64,000 bases of DNA, from assembly GCA_017468395.1 (NCBI GenBank), contig JAFUIR010000017.1, positions 1 through 64,000 on the forward strand, given 5' to 3'. Positions 14,565 to 23,197 of the stretch are shown here, piece by piece; the stretch's first letter is position 1, and each line of letters opens with the position of its first letter. Below the pieces are notes generated by a model that did no database searches, had not been told where the DNA came from, and saw only the letters and a list, made by a program, of their open reading frames with translations. The position numbers and the translations under genes were made by a program. This DNA is from Lachnospiraceae bacterium. GTDB lineage: Bacteria; Bacillota; Clostridia; Lachnospirales; Lachnospiraceae.

Positions 14565-15028
14565 ATTATAGAATTTGTGAACTGGAGTCTTTTTCGGTGA
14601 TTGGAAAGGAAATTGAACTTACCAATAGACAAAAAGAAAATATTAAAATATGTGTAGATTTTTGGCGTAAATTTAATAATAACCTGAAAAAAGCATATTT
14701 ATCACAATCGGGAAATTGGATTAAATATGCTTTTATGGAAAGAAGAGAAGACAAATTATTTTATTGCTGTGCAATACCACGAAAAATAGTAGTTCCAGAG
14801 GGGTTTGTTTCAAAAGAAATTGCTTCATACAAATACATGGTTGTTGAGCATATTGGTTCTATGGATAAGATATACGAAACTTATAGTAAAATTTATAAGG
14901 AAATATTACCTAATACAGAATATACTCCGTTACGGGAGAGTTTTCTGCATTTTGAAAGATATGACGCTCGCTTCCATTGGAACAGAGAGAGTTCAATCAT
15001 TGAGATTTGGGTACCGATTAAGGGATAG
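14561..15028 (+). CDS. GyrI-like / effector-binding domain protein
   Basis: The 155-residue protein resembles stand-alone AraC effector-binding (GyrI-like) domains: it begins CELESFSVIGKEIELTN, has a central FYCCAIPRKIVVPEGFVSKEI block, then YKYMVVEHIGSMDKI and a final FERYDARFHWNRESSIIEIWVPI strand with the family's acidic glutamate position. Such domains bind small hydrophobic or cationic molecules, and some are drug-binding or hydrolase-like. No DNA-binding domain is attached. It is coupled to DUF3781 upstream. Confidence 0.7.
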   Translation: MNYRICELESFSVIGKEIELTNRQKENIKICVDFWRKFNNNLKKAYLSQSGNWIKYAFMERREDKLFYCCAIPRKIVVPEGFVSKEIASYKYMVVEHIGSMDKIYETYSKIYKEILPNTEYTPLRESFLHFERYDARFHWNRESSIIEIWVPIKG

Positions 15029-15042
15029 ATTATATAATACTA

Positions 15043-15100
15043 AAAACTTGAAAGCAACGTGAAATTTCAGTTTGATGGAGCGTCAAATTCCAATTTGTAG
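15043..15100 (+). repeat. Cluster of intergenic tags
   Basis: AAAACTTGAAAGCAACG, then TTTCAGTTTGATGGAG, then CAAATTCCAATTTGTAG within 58 bases. Each block matches a tag found singly elsewhere in the region (14278, 12604, 14252), so this gap looks like collapsed boundaries with the genes lost. Confidence 0.5.
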
Positions 15101-15109
15101 GTAATATTT

Positions 15110-15276
15110 ATGAGCCGAAATAAAGCACTTGTCCTCTATTTATTGGGAACTTTAGGGCAAATATGGATGATATGACTCCGGTTGGAATGGTTGCTATTGG
15201 AATTGGCGGAGTTTCGTCTGCTCTATGGGGATCTATTATTGCAGTACATTTAAAACAACATAGGAGTAAATCATGA
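15110..15276 (+). pseudogene. Short membrane-protein gene with a frameshift
   Basis: The first frame reads MSRNKALVLYLLGTLG and stops soon after. One frame over, ANMDDMTPVGMVAIGIGG and VSSALWGSIIAVHLKQHRS continue to a TGA that overlaps the next start. The combined ~55 residues have two hydrophobic segments and resemble the N-terminus of a CPBP-type membrane protease, though this is a weak match. One base is missing or extra near 15155. Confidence 0.4.
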
Positions 15277-16055
15277 AGATTGCAACTTACAATGTTTGGA
15301 ATGAGGAAGAGGGTGTAGGTTCCCGTTTTGAACAATTAATGAATGAAATAACTACAGTGGATGCGGATATTATTGCATTGCAGGAAGTGACCACGCAGTT
15401 TTATATGGATGCAACAAAATGTTTGCAGATGTACCAATACAGCGAATATAGAAATTATTTTGAAGAAAATGAGGGATTGGCAATCTTAAGTAAATATCCG
15501 TTAGAGAATTGCGTTTTCCTACATGAGGAGGAAGCGTATTGTCATAGCAATGCCTTAAATGTACAATTTCAAGTGGAAAACGTAAGGTTTTCTCTCACTA
15601 ATGTGCATTTGCCGTGGGAGTCAATAAAAATTAAGGAAGAACAAATTATTGCCATTGATAGGTTTATGCACGAGCAAAATGAGTGTGCTCATTATTGCAT
15701 ATTGCTTGGAGATTTCAACTGTGATATCAGTTCCAGTGTCCATAGATTTTTGGTTGGTGACCAAACACTTTATGGCAATGATGCTAAGCCCTATTGGTTG
15801 GATGTGGCCGGGAATTTTACAACCCTAAACGGAATGGAATTGCAGCCTACACTTGACTGTATTGACAATCCTCGTTGGAAAGGAAAAAATACAATCTACG
15901 CACCTGAAAACTTTGATAGGATTTACATATTGGATAATTGGAATTTTATGTCTTTTGCGGATGTGCAGATATTTGGAACGGAAGTGAGTCCGGTTACGAA
16001 TCTTTGTGCAAGTGATCATTATGGAGTTGTTGCAAATGTTTTATTCGGCGGGTGA
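15273..16055 (+). CDS. Endonuclease/exonuclease/phosphatase family protein
   Basis: The 260-residue protein has the EEP fold motifs: IATYNVWN at the start, IIALQEVT with the metal-binding glutamate, LLGDFNCD, and ASDHYGVVANV at the end with the catalytic Asp-His. Members hydrolyse phosphodiesters or phosphomonoesters in DNA, lipids or inositols; the substrate is open here. There is no signal peptide, so it acts in the cytoplasm. GGAG precedes the ATG, which overlaps the stop of the broken membrane gene. It ends 33 bases before the xylanase. Confidence 0.82.
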   Translation: MKIATYNVWNEEEGVGSRFEQLMNEITTVDADIIALQEVTTQFYMDATKCLQMYQYSEYRNYFEENEGLAILSKYPLENCVFLHEEEAYCHSNALNVQFQVENVRFSLTNVHLPWESIKIKEEQIIAIDRFMHEQNECAHYCILLGDFNCDISSSVHRFLVGDQTLYGNDAKPYWLDVAGNFTTLNGMELQPTLDCIDNPRWKGKNTIYAPENFDRIYILDNWNFMSFADVQIFGTEVSPVTNLCASDHYGVVANVLFGG

Positions 16056-16088
16056 TTGCCTGATTTAAAGAAAGAGGGAAGGTAACTT

Positions 16089-17243
16089 ATGAAAAAATGG
16101 AAGTTGGGGCTGCTAACAGTTTTATTGGCGTTTTGCGTGATAGCGTGCACCTCGAAGGAAAGTGGAAGCGACGTGTCAGAGGAAACGGGAACCGGCGACG
16201 TGTCAGGGGAAACAGAGGTCACACTTCAGAGTGTGTTTGCGGAGCATGACATGAAAGTGGGCACCTGTCTGTCGGACTACATGATTCGCAGTAAAATGTG
16301 CGAAGATATTATTAAAGCAAATTTTAATAGTATTACCTTTGAAAACCTCATGAAACCGGACTATATTTTGGATAAAAAAGCAAGCCAGAAAACGGGAGAT
16401 TTGGTAGTAAAATTCAATCCGCAGACAACAGCACTTTTGCAGTGGTGCAGCGAAAATGATATGGCACTGCGGGGGCATACGCTTATTTGGCATAGCCAGA
16501 CGCCCGATTGGATATTTTATGATAACTTAAATACTAACGGAACGCTTGTGAGCCGGGAAGTGATGCTTGGGCGGATGGAGAGTTATATCCGTCAGGTATT
16601 TGAGCAGTTGGAGACATTGGGATATCTGGAACTTTTTTATGCCTATGATGTAGTGAATGAGGCGTGGATGGAGGACGGAAGTAAGCGTGACAGTTTGTGG
16701 TTGAAAACCATCGGTGATGATTATTTGTGGTATGCATTTTATTATGCGGACAAGTATGCCCCTGACTATATTGATTTGTATTACAATGATTATAATGAGC
16801 AGTTTAAGACCGAAACAATTTATGATTTTGTGCAGACGCTGGTTGATGAAAAAGGAAATTATCTGATTGACGGCATTGGTCTGCAGGCGCACCTTTATAC
16901 AGGGGACGATTTGGATGAGTATTTTGCAGCAGTGGAAAAACTTGGTTCCACAGGTTTGAAAATAAATCTTACCGAACTGGATGTAAGTCTGGGGACGTGG
17001 ACGGATATTAAGCCTGCAACAGAGGAAAATTTAAAGACACAGGGAAAATATTATTACGATTTAATTAATGGACTATTCCTGTTGGCGGACGAAGGAAAGA
17101 TAAATATGGATGCCTTAACTTTCTGGGGCTTTGCAGACCCGCTTTCATGGAGAGAGGAACGCAGCCCGCTTTTGTTTGATACGAAATTTAAGCCCAAGTA
17201 TGCTTATTATGGGGCATTGCAAATGAAAGAATATTTGGATTAA
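16089..17243 (+). CDS. GH10 endo-1,4-beta-xylanase, lipoprotein
   Basis: The 384-residue product begins with a lipoprotein signal (lipobox VIAC, C20) and a short Ser/Gly/Glu linker, then a GH10 barrel. FENLMKPD, RGHTLIWHSQTPDW and YDVVNEAW carry the family signatures; the acid/base is E191 and the nucleophile E296 in LTELDV. LTFWGFADPLSW forms the aglycone-side tryptophan region. It would cut xylan at the outer face of the membrane, probably on short xylo-oligosaccharides because no binding module is attached. A GH43 enzyme about 1.9 kb downstream could complete their breakdown. Confidence 0.93.
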   Translation: MKKWKLGLLTVLLAFCVIACTSKESGSDVSEETGTGDVSGETEVTLQSVFAEHDMKVGTCLSDYMIRSKMCEDIIKANFNSITFENLMKPDYILDKKASQKTGDLVVKFNPQTTALLQWCSENDMALRGHTLIWHSQTPDWIFYDNLNTNGTLVSREVMLGRMESYIRQVFEQLETLGYLELFYAYDVVNEAWMEDGSKRDSLWLKTIGDDYLWYAFYYADKYAPDYIDLYYNDYNEQFKTETIYDFVQTLVDEKGNYLIDGIGLQAHLYTGDDLDEYFAAVEKLGSTGLKINLTELDVSLGTWTDIKPATEENLKTQGKYYYDLINGLFLLADEGKINMDALTFWGFADPLSWREERSPLLFDTKFKPKYAYYGALQMKEYLD

Positions 17244-17334
17244 AACACCTGTTATTTTATGGAGGATAAAATGGGAGTACTTAATTTTTAGTTTAGCCAT
17301 TATACGCAAACTATCATTGAATGGAGGATGTATA

Positions 17335-17745
17335 ATGGAATTTACAATTAAAGAATATGAAAGATATGAGGCAGAAGAGATATTAAATTTGTATGCGAAA
17401 GTAGGGTGGACGAATTATACTGACAATCCTGTCATGTTGGAAAACGCATATCACAATTCCCTAAAAATTCTGGGAGCGTATAAAGGCGAGGAACTGCTGG
17501 GCATTGTCAGAGTGGTGGGAGACGGTCATTCTATTATATTTGTACAAGATATCCTGGTTCTGCCGGAGTATCAACGTAAAGGAATTGGAAGGGCATTGTT
17601 GCAGGCAATTCTGGATATGTATCCAAATGTATATCAAAAATCCCTGATGACAGATAATACAGAAAAAACAATTCGGTTTTATAAGTCATTAGGCTTTGAG
17701 ATGGATACAGATATTGAGTGTAGGGCTTTTATAAAAGTATATTAA
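17335..17745 (+). CDS. GNAT-family N-acetyltransferase
   Basis: The 136-residue protein shows the GNAT acetyl-CoA motif VLPEYQRKGIGRALLQAIL (motif A) after LLGIVRVVGDGHSIIFVQDI, and ends RFYKSLGFEMDTD. The acceptor is unknown. I chose the ATG at 17335, behind GGAGG; an upstream ATG at 17317 lacks support. Just upstream a ten-codon frame (about 17258-17291) with its own GGAGG may be the stub of a lost gene. A strong two-way terminator separates it from asnA. Confidence 0.85.
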   Translation: MEFTIKEYERYEAEEILNLYAKVGWTNYTDNPVMLENAYHNSLKILGAYKGEELLGIVRVVGDGHSIIFVQDILVLPEYQRKGIGRALLQAILDMYPNVYQKSLMTDNTEKTIRFYKSLGFEMDTDIECRAFIKVY

Positions 17746-17751
17746 GACCGG

Positions 17752-17790
17752 AAAAAACCGGAACTTTGCTTATGCAAGGTTCCGGTTTTT
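17752..17790. terminator. Bidirectional terminator between GNAT and asnA
   Basis: AAAAACCGGAACTTTGC pairs with GCAAGGTTCCGGTTTTT (one mismatch) around TTAT. A-run on one side and T-run on the other serve both convergent genes. Confidence 0.85.
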
Positions 17791-17840
17791 GTATTTGTTA
17801 ATTTTAAATTTAACTTTACGGGCAATATCCTGTAAAAATT

Positions 17841-18851
17841 CTATAACAACTGTAATCCTTTCTCTGCTGCTTCTTCCATCAATTCGTTAGGCCACAGGGA
17901 ACACTGTACTTCACCGATGTGTGCTTTGCGCAGGAAGAACATGCAGATACGGGACTGACCGATACCGCCGCCGATGGTGTAGGGCAATTTTTCTTCCAAA
18001 ATAGCTTTCTGGAAAGGTAACTCTGCACGGTCCTGACAACCGGATTTTTCCAACTGCTGTTCCAACGCTTCTTTATCAACACGGATACCCATGGATGAGA
18101 GTTCCAGTGCGATGTCCAATACCGGATAGTAAACAACGATATCTGCGTTTAAGGACCAGTCATCGTAGTCCGGTGCTCTGCCGTCATGTCTTTCGCCGGA
18201 TTCCAGAACATCTCCGATTTGCATGATGCAGACAGCGCCCTTTGCTTTTGCTATGTAATATTCTCTCTCCTTGGGAGTATAATCGGGGAACATATCCTCC
18301 AACTCCTGTGTGGTAACAAAGAAAATATCGTGAGGAAGAATTTCCTCTATGTAATCGTAATGAATGGACATATACTTTTCTGTTTTGCGAAGTACTTTAT
18401 ATACTGTGCGGACAGTATCCATCAATGTCTCTAAATCACGTTCCTGTTTGGAGATGATTTTTTCCCAGTCCCACTGGTCAACATAGATGGAATGAATGTT
18501 GTCGACAACTTCGTCACGTCTGATGGCACTCATGTCGGTATAAAGGCCTTCGCCGATATGGAAACCGTATTTTTTCAGTGCATAACGTTTCCATTTTGCC
18601 AAAGACTGTACAATTTCAGCGTTTCTTCCGTCCATATCTTTGATGTCAAAAGTGACAGGACGTTCAATTCCATTCAGATTGTCATTCATGCCTGATGCGG
18701 GATCTACAAAAAGGGGTGCAGATACGCGAAGCAGGTGCAGACGTTCTGACAGAAGTGACTGGAAGAAGTCTTTTACGGTCTTTATGGCGATCTGTGTATC
18801 ATAAAGATCCAATTCGGATTTATATCCTTCGGGTAACTTTAAACTGCTCAT
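17841..18851 (-). CDS. asnA: Aspartate-ammonia ligase
   Basis: The 336-residue enzyme matches AsnA length and signatures: LLRVSAPLFVDPASGMNDNLNG near the start, KWKRYALKKYGFHIGEGLYTDMSAIRRDE in the middle, and TIGGGIGQSRICMFFLRKAHIGEVQ with WPNELM at the end, as in class II tRNA-synthetase-like ligases. It makes asparagine from aspartate and ammonia with ATP in the cytoplasm. It stands alone on the minus strand. A TAATATAATA on the minus strand about 45 bases upstream may be its -10 element. Confidence 0.96.
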   Translation of the reverse strand: MSSLKLPEGYKSELDLYDTQIAIKTVKDFFQSLLSERLHLLRVSAPLFVDPASGMNDNLNGIERPVTFDIKDMDGRNAEIVQSLAKWKRYALKKYGFHIGEGLYTDMSAIRRDEVVDNIHSIYVDQWDWEKIISKQERDLETLMDTVRTVYKVLRKTEKYMSIHYDYIEEILPHDIFFVTTQELEDMFPDYTPKEREYYIAKAKGAVCIMQIGDVLESGERHDGRAPDYDDWSLNADIVVYYPVLDIALELSSMGIRVDKEALEQQLEKSGCQDRAELPFQKAILEEKLPYTIGGGIGQSRICMFFLRKAHIGEVQCSLWPNELMEEAAEKGLQLL

Positions 18852-19141
18852 AATAATACTCCGTTCTCTTTTTCATATTCTAATACGATAAAGCAAGTTC
18901 TATTATATTAAAATACTTTCCGGCGTATTTTGCAAGGGGAATTTCTTGTGTCAAAGGATTTTCGGGGTATTTTTTTCGGTACAAAAGGAAAATGTGAGAA
19001 TAAATCAATTTGTAAGTAGGATTGTTCATTGCTCAGCAGGGGAAGAGGTGTATAATATTGTTATGAAAACAGTTGAAGTGGCAATGTTGCAAAAGTGTGT
19101 GCGGAGCGATTTTGCAAAATGGACAAAAAGGGAGTAAAAGA
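18852..19141. promoter_or_regulatory. Divergent intergenic region of asnA and GH43, with a promoter
   Basis: No convincing gene. For the plus strand, TTGCTC (19029-19034), 16 bases and TATAAT (19051-19056) make a plausible promoter for the GH43 gene. A 63-codon open frame (18946-19137) lacks a ribosome site and is rejected. Confidence 0.5.
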
Positions 19142-20722
19142 ATGGACTGGAAGAGAAATATAAACCCTATTACACGTCTTGACTATCCGGATCCGGATGT
19201 AATCAGAGTAGAAGATACCTATTATATGGTTACTACCACGATGCATTTTATGCCGGGCTGTGAGATTTTGAGGTCTTACGATTTGGTAAATTGGGAGCAT
19301 GCTGCCTATGTGTACGACAGATTGGACAGCACAGAGGGGCAGAGGCTGATAGGAGAAGAAAATATATACGGGAAAGGCATGTGGGCTGCAACCATCCGCT
19401 TTCACAAAGGCCTTTTTTACATATGTTTTGTGGCCAATGATACCGGAAAAACTTATCTTTACACAGCGGACAAAATAGAAGGCCCGTGGTCGAAAAAAAC
19501 AGTGGCGGGTTTTTATCATGATTGCTCCCTTTTGTTTGACGACGATGAAAAGGTTTATATTGTATATGGAAATAAAAATATCTATTTGACACAGTTGAAG
19601 CCGGATTTGAGTGGTCCCCTTGAGGGCGGGCTGCATCGTCTGGTGGTGTCCGATGAAGGAAATCCTATTCTGGGCTATGAGGGGGCGCATTTTTACAAAA
19701 TTAACGGCAAATACTATCTGTTTTTTATCCATTCCCTGAAAGAGCGCTGGATGCGCGCCCAGGCCTGTTTTGTAGCAGATTCTTTGGAAGGGGAATTTAC
19801 CGGCGGGGACGTGCTGGTGGATGATAGAACTTACTGCGGGCAAGGAGTGGCACAGGGCGGTATTGTGGATACGCCGGAGGGCGATTGGTACGGAGTGTTG
19901 TTTCAAGACCATGGCGCTGTAGGGCGCATTCCTATTTTGGTTCCTGTAAAATGGCAGGGAGATTGGCCGGTGTTTGGCGAAAACGGGCGTGTGCCGGAAC
20001 ATTTCACCGTATTTTCCACACGACCGGAGTATGTGTATACGCCGCTTATGCAGAGCGATGATTTTAGGGGCGAAAAGGGTCTTTCTTTGGAAGAAAAACG
20101 AAGAAAATACGGATGTTTCGGGTTGAAAAGTGCATGGCAGTTTAACCACGAGCCGGATATGGATTTGGTTTGCAGGGATGAGGAACAAGGCATTTTGTGG
20201 ATGGAAAGCGGCAAATTATGTGAAAATCTGACGCAGGCACAAAATATTTTGACCCAGAGAATGGCTTGGCCGGGATGCGCCGGGGAAGTGACGGTCCATG
20301 CGCAGTGCTTAAAAGAGGGTGACTACGCAGGGATTTGCGCATTGCAAGGGTGCTATGGCATGATAGCAGTGACCAAAAGAAAAGGAAGAAACTATATTGT
20401 CATGCAAAACAAAGAGGCAGATGCCCCGCAAATACAAGGGCAGTCCTGTGATATGGGAGCGGGAAAAGAGCAGGTGGTCATACCTGTGGAAGAAAGTGTG
20501 CTTAGACTGAGAGTGGAAGCGGATTTTTATAATATGAAGGATGAGGCACGATTTTTCTATTATTCCGGGGGAGAATGGAAAATAACGAGTGTTATTCATA
20601 AATTATATTTTAAACTGGATCATTTTACCGGTTGCCGCTTGGGGTTATTCATGTATGCCACCAATGAGACGGGCGGAAAAGCAGGCTTCAGTGATTTTAA
20701 AATTCTGCCGAAGGGGGAGTAG
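19142..20722 (+). CDS. GH43-family glycosidase (beta-xylosidase/arabinofuranosidase type)
   Basis: The 526-residue cytoplasmic enzyme opens with YPDPDV, whose first Asp (D17) is the GH43 general base. HDCSLLFDDDEKVYIVYG holds the pKa-modulating Asp, and YEGAHFYKINGKYYLF the general acid Glu. The blade propeller spans about residues 8-300 and is followed by the C-terminal jelly-roll (about 330-525) usual in GH43 xylosidases. There is no signal peptide, so it works on imported oligosaccharides, in line with the xylanase nearby. The ATG at 19142 follows AAGGGAG. Confidence 0.88.
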   Translation: MDWKRNINPITRLDYPDPDVIRVEDTYYMVTTTMHFMPGCEILRSYDLVNWEHAAYVYDRLDSTEGQRLIGEENIYGKGMWAATIRFHKGLFYICFVANDTGKTYLYTADKIEGPWSKKTVAGFYHDCSLLFDDDEKVYIVYGNKNIYLTQLKPDLSGPLEGGLHRLVVSDEGNPILGYEGAHFYKINGKYYLFFIHSLKERWMRAQACFVADSLEGEFTGGDVLVDDRTYCGQGVAQGGIVDTPEGDWYGVLFQDHGAVGRIPILVPVKWQGDWPVFGENGRVPEHFTVFSTRPEYVYTPLMQSDDFRGEKGLSLEEKRRKYGCFGLKSAWQFNHEPDMDLVCRDEEQGILWMESGKLCENLTQAQNILTQRMAWPGCAGEVTVHAQCLKEGDYAGICALQGCYGMIAVTKRKGRNYIVMQNKEADAPQIQGQSCDMGAGKEQVVIPVEESVLRLRVEADFYNMKDEARFFYYSGGEWKITSVIHKLYFKLDHFTGCRLGLFMYATNETGGKAGFSDFKILPKGE

Positions 20723-20839
20723 CGATACAAAAAGCGAACATTTGTTTGTAAAAATGCTTGCATATAGCAAGAGGATATGGTAAAGTAAAAGCAGATAGAA
20801 CGTTTGTTCTGTTTGCTTTTTTCTTTGTGAGGTGCAGAC

Positions 20840-22189
20840 GTGGAATATTTGATGACTGATGAAATGACAATTATGGAAAAATTGGGAATATTGAGTGATG
20901 CTGCCAAGTATGACGTGGCTTGTACCTCCAGCGGTGTGGAACGTAAGGGAAACGGAAAGGATATGGGGAATTGTAAGGCGGGAGGGATTTGTCACAGTTT
21001 CAGTGCGGACGGAAGATGTATTTCCCTTTTGAAAATTCTTTTTACTAATGAGTGCATTTATGATTGTAAATATTGCATTAACCGTAAGTCCAATGATGTG
21101 CCCAGGGCTACTTTTACGCCGGAGGAAGTATGTAGTTTGACAATGCAGTTTTATCGCAGAAATTATATAGAAGGACTGTTTTTGAGTTCGGGAATTATTA
21201 AGAGTCCCGATTTTACCATGGAACTGATTTACACCACCGTTTTTCTTTTGCGGAAAAAGTACCTCTTTAACGGGTACATTCACGTGAAAGCCATTCCCGG
21301 GGCGGATGCCAGATTGATTCAGATGACCGGTTTCCTGGCGGATAGGATGAGTGTGAATTTGGAACTGCCTACAGCGGAGGGGCTTCGCAGTCTGGCGCCC
21401 AATAAACACCGCAAGAATATCCTGACCCCTATGAGACAAATTCAAAATGGGATTGCGGAAAATAAAAACGAAATTGCACTGTACAGAAATGCCCCGAGAT
21501 TTGTGGAGGCGGGGCAGTCTACCCAGATGATTATAGGAGCCACCCCGGAAAGTGATTATCAGATTATGAGTGTGGCAGAGGGGCTTTATGACAAATTTGC
21601 CTTAAAAAGGGTGTTTTACTCGGCTTTTGTAAATGTGAATGAAGATTCTACCCTTCCGGCGCTGCCCGGCGGTCCCCCTCTTCTTCGGGAGCACCGTTTG
21701 TATCAGGCGGACTGGCTTCTTCGGTTTTATGGGTTTCGGGCGGGAGAGTTATTGGATGAAAAGCGGCCTTTTTTTAACGTAATGCTGGATCCGAAAGCGG
21801 ACTGGGCAGTACGGCATTTGGAACAGTTTCCGGTGGAGGTAAACAGGGCTTCCTACGAAATGATTTTGCGTGTGCCGGGGATTGGGGTGAAAAGTGCCCA
21901 AAGAATTATAAAAGCCCGGCGGACCGCCAATTTGGATTTTGATGCTCTGCGGAAAATTGGTGTGGTTTTGAAGCGGGCGCTGTACTTTATTACCTGCAAT
22001 GGGAGAATGATGTATCATACCAAACTGCAGGAGGATTACATTGTGCGCAATCTTACGGAGGAAAAAGGTAATTTATATTTTGCAAGGGACGGTGTGACCT
22101 ATAGGCAGATTTCTTTGTTTGATGATGCCAATTTTGACAGTGTACCTACAGTGATAGACAGGCAACAGGCAGTTTTTGGACAACTTTAG
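20840..22189 (+). CDS. Putative DNA modification/repair radical SAM protein
   Basis: This 449-residue protein has the radical-SAM cluster motif CIYDCKYC (CxxxCxxC) and a C-terminal helix-hairpin-helix RVPGIGVKSAQRI typical of DNA-binding enzymes. The N-terminal CTSSGVERKGNGKDMGNCKAGG and the layout match the TIGR03916 family, always found beside a TIGR03915 protein, as here. It is predicted to act on DNA, with the substrate still unknown. GTG at 20840 is six bases after GAGGTG; an ATG at 20852 is an alternative. The partner gene starts 19 bases after its stop. Confidence 0.88.
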   Translation: MEYLMTDEMTIMEKLGILSDAAKYDVACTSSGVERKGNGKDMGNCKAGGICHSFSADGRCISLLKILFTNECIYDCKYCINRKSNDVPRATFTPEEVCSLTMQFYRRNYIEGLFLSSGIIKSPDFTMELIYTTVFLLRKKYLFNGYIHVKAIPGADARLIQMTGFLADRMSVNLELPTAEGLRSLAPNKHRKNILTPMRQIQNGIAENKNEIALYRNAPRFVEAGQSTQMIIGATPESDYQIMSVAEGLYDKFALKRVFYSAFVNVNEDSTLPALPGGPPLLREHRLYQADWLLRFYGFRAGELLDEKRPFFNVMLDPKADWAVRHLEQFPVEVNRASYEMILRVPGIGVKSAQRIIKARRTANLDFDALRKIGVVLKRALYFITCNGRMMYHTKLQEDYIVRNLTEEKGNLYFARDGVTYRQISLFDDANFDSVPTVIDRQQAVFGQL

Positions 22190-22208
22190 AGAAAATAGCA
22201 GAGGAGTT

Positions 22209-23006
22209 ATGGAAGAAAAGATTTTGATTTGTGAAGACACGCTGGAGGGTGTGTTTGCGGCGATATATGAGGTATATGCCGGACATTATGCAAAAGAAAG
22301 TGTCCGCATACAGGTGAGAGAAGATGAGAATTACCGCCTGTTTGCAGAATATATCAAGGTGGAAACGGACTGTGCAAAAGCAGTGAAAGTAATGCGCACC
22401 CTTAGGGAGAAGTTTGGCGAGGATGCCTACAAGGATTTGTGTCTTGCACTTACCACAGAAGATTCGGAGAAAGCACAGGCGGTATATCGGACGGTAGAAT
22501 TGGGGCTTCGTATGAGTCGGGAGAAGCGTGGTGTGAGGATTATGGATCATCTGGCGGAAGATCATGTGCGAAAAGTCATGGAGCTTAGCCGGGCAGCCAA
22601 TAACGAACTGATGCATCTGCGTGGGTTTTTGCGTTTTCAAGAATTGAGTAATGGTATTTTATATGCGAAAATCGGTCCCAGAGACAATATTTTGTCACTC
22701 TTGGCCCCTCACTTTGCTGACCGGCTTTCTGGGGAGAATTTTCTTATTTATGACCATAAGAGGAATCAGGTGGTGGTTCATCCGGCCGGGGAAGACTGGT
22801 ACATGGTACAGGGGATAAATCAAAGTATGCAGGACAATCTGGAACGGATAGGAGCCGATTATTCTTATGCGGAAAAAGAATACCAGGAACTGTTTCAATT
22901 CTTTTGCAATAAAATAAGTATTAAAGAGCGGGAAAATAAGGATTTGCAGCGTAGTATGTTACCCCTTCGTTTTCAAAAATATATGACAGAATTTATGCCA
23001 AAGTAG
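22209..23006 (+). CDS. TIGR03915-type putative DNA repair partner protein
   Basis: The 265-residue product begins ILICEDTLEGVFAAIYEVY, has an early REDENYRLFAEYIKVETD region, and a central RAANNELMHLRGFLRFQEL segment, as in TIGR03915/DUF4130 proteins. This family accompanies the radical SAM enzyme encoded just upstream, and the two are thought to form a DNA repair or modification pair of unknown reaction. I chose the ATG at 22209 behind GAGGAG; a longer frame from 22176 overlaps the upstream gene. A basic C-terminus (KISIKERENKDLQRS) may bind DNA. Confidence 0.85.
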   Translation: MEEKILICEDTLEGVFAAIYEVYAGHYAKESVRIQVREDENYRLFAEYIKVETDCAKAVKVMRTLREKFGEDAYKDLCLALTTEDSEKAQAVYRTVELGLRMSREKRGVRIMDHLAEDHVRKVMELSRAANNELMHLRGFLRFQELSNGILYAKIGPRDNILSLLAPHFADRLSGENFLIYDHKRNQVVVHPAGEDWYMVQGINQSMQDNLERIGADYSYAEKEYQELFQFFCNKISIKERENKDLQRSMLPLRFQKYMTEFMPK

Positions 23007-23122
23007 ACAAATTTTTTGCTTTTTTTTGGAATACGTTACCAGTTTTGTACAAAGATTTTTTTGTCGACAAAATTCCCCTTTACAAGCAGTTTTTCAGGGT
23101 GTAAGATACTTCCAAGGTTCGC

Positions 23123-23152
23123 AGAGTTGCGCAAAATAGCGCAACTTGCGCA
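23123..23152. repeat. Cluster of GCGCAA palindromes before the HPr-like gene
   Basis: AGTTGCGCAA, AGCGCAACTT and GCGCAAC follow each other within 30 bases. The rest of the gap (23007-23197) shows no gene. The same core recurs at 36366-36388, 36532-36553 and 36697-36704. Confidence 0.5.
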
Positions 23153-23197
23153 ACAAGAAACTGTTAATCTTTTGAACCGGAAAAGAGGTAGTGTATA

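Noticed and set aside
6451..15100. Classical integron
   Set aside because: No integrase gene, and the tags lack the GTTRRRY core of attC. Kept only as a cassette-like array.
17258..17291. Ten-codon gene with GGAGG before the GNAT
   Set aside because: Too short and unsupported; more likely the stub of a deleted gene.
18946..19137. Small protein gene between asnA and GH43
   Set aside because: No ribosome site, overlaps the GH43 promoter, and the composition is not protein-like.
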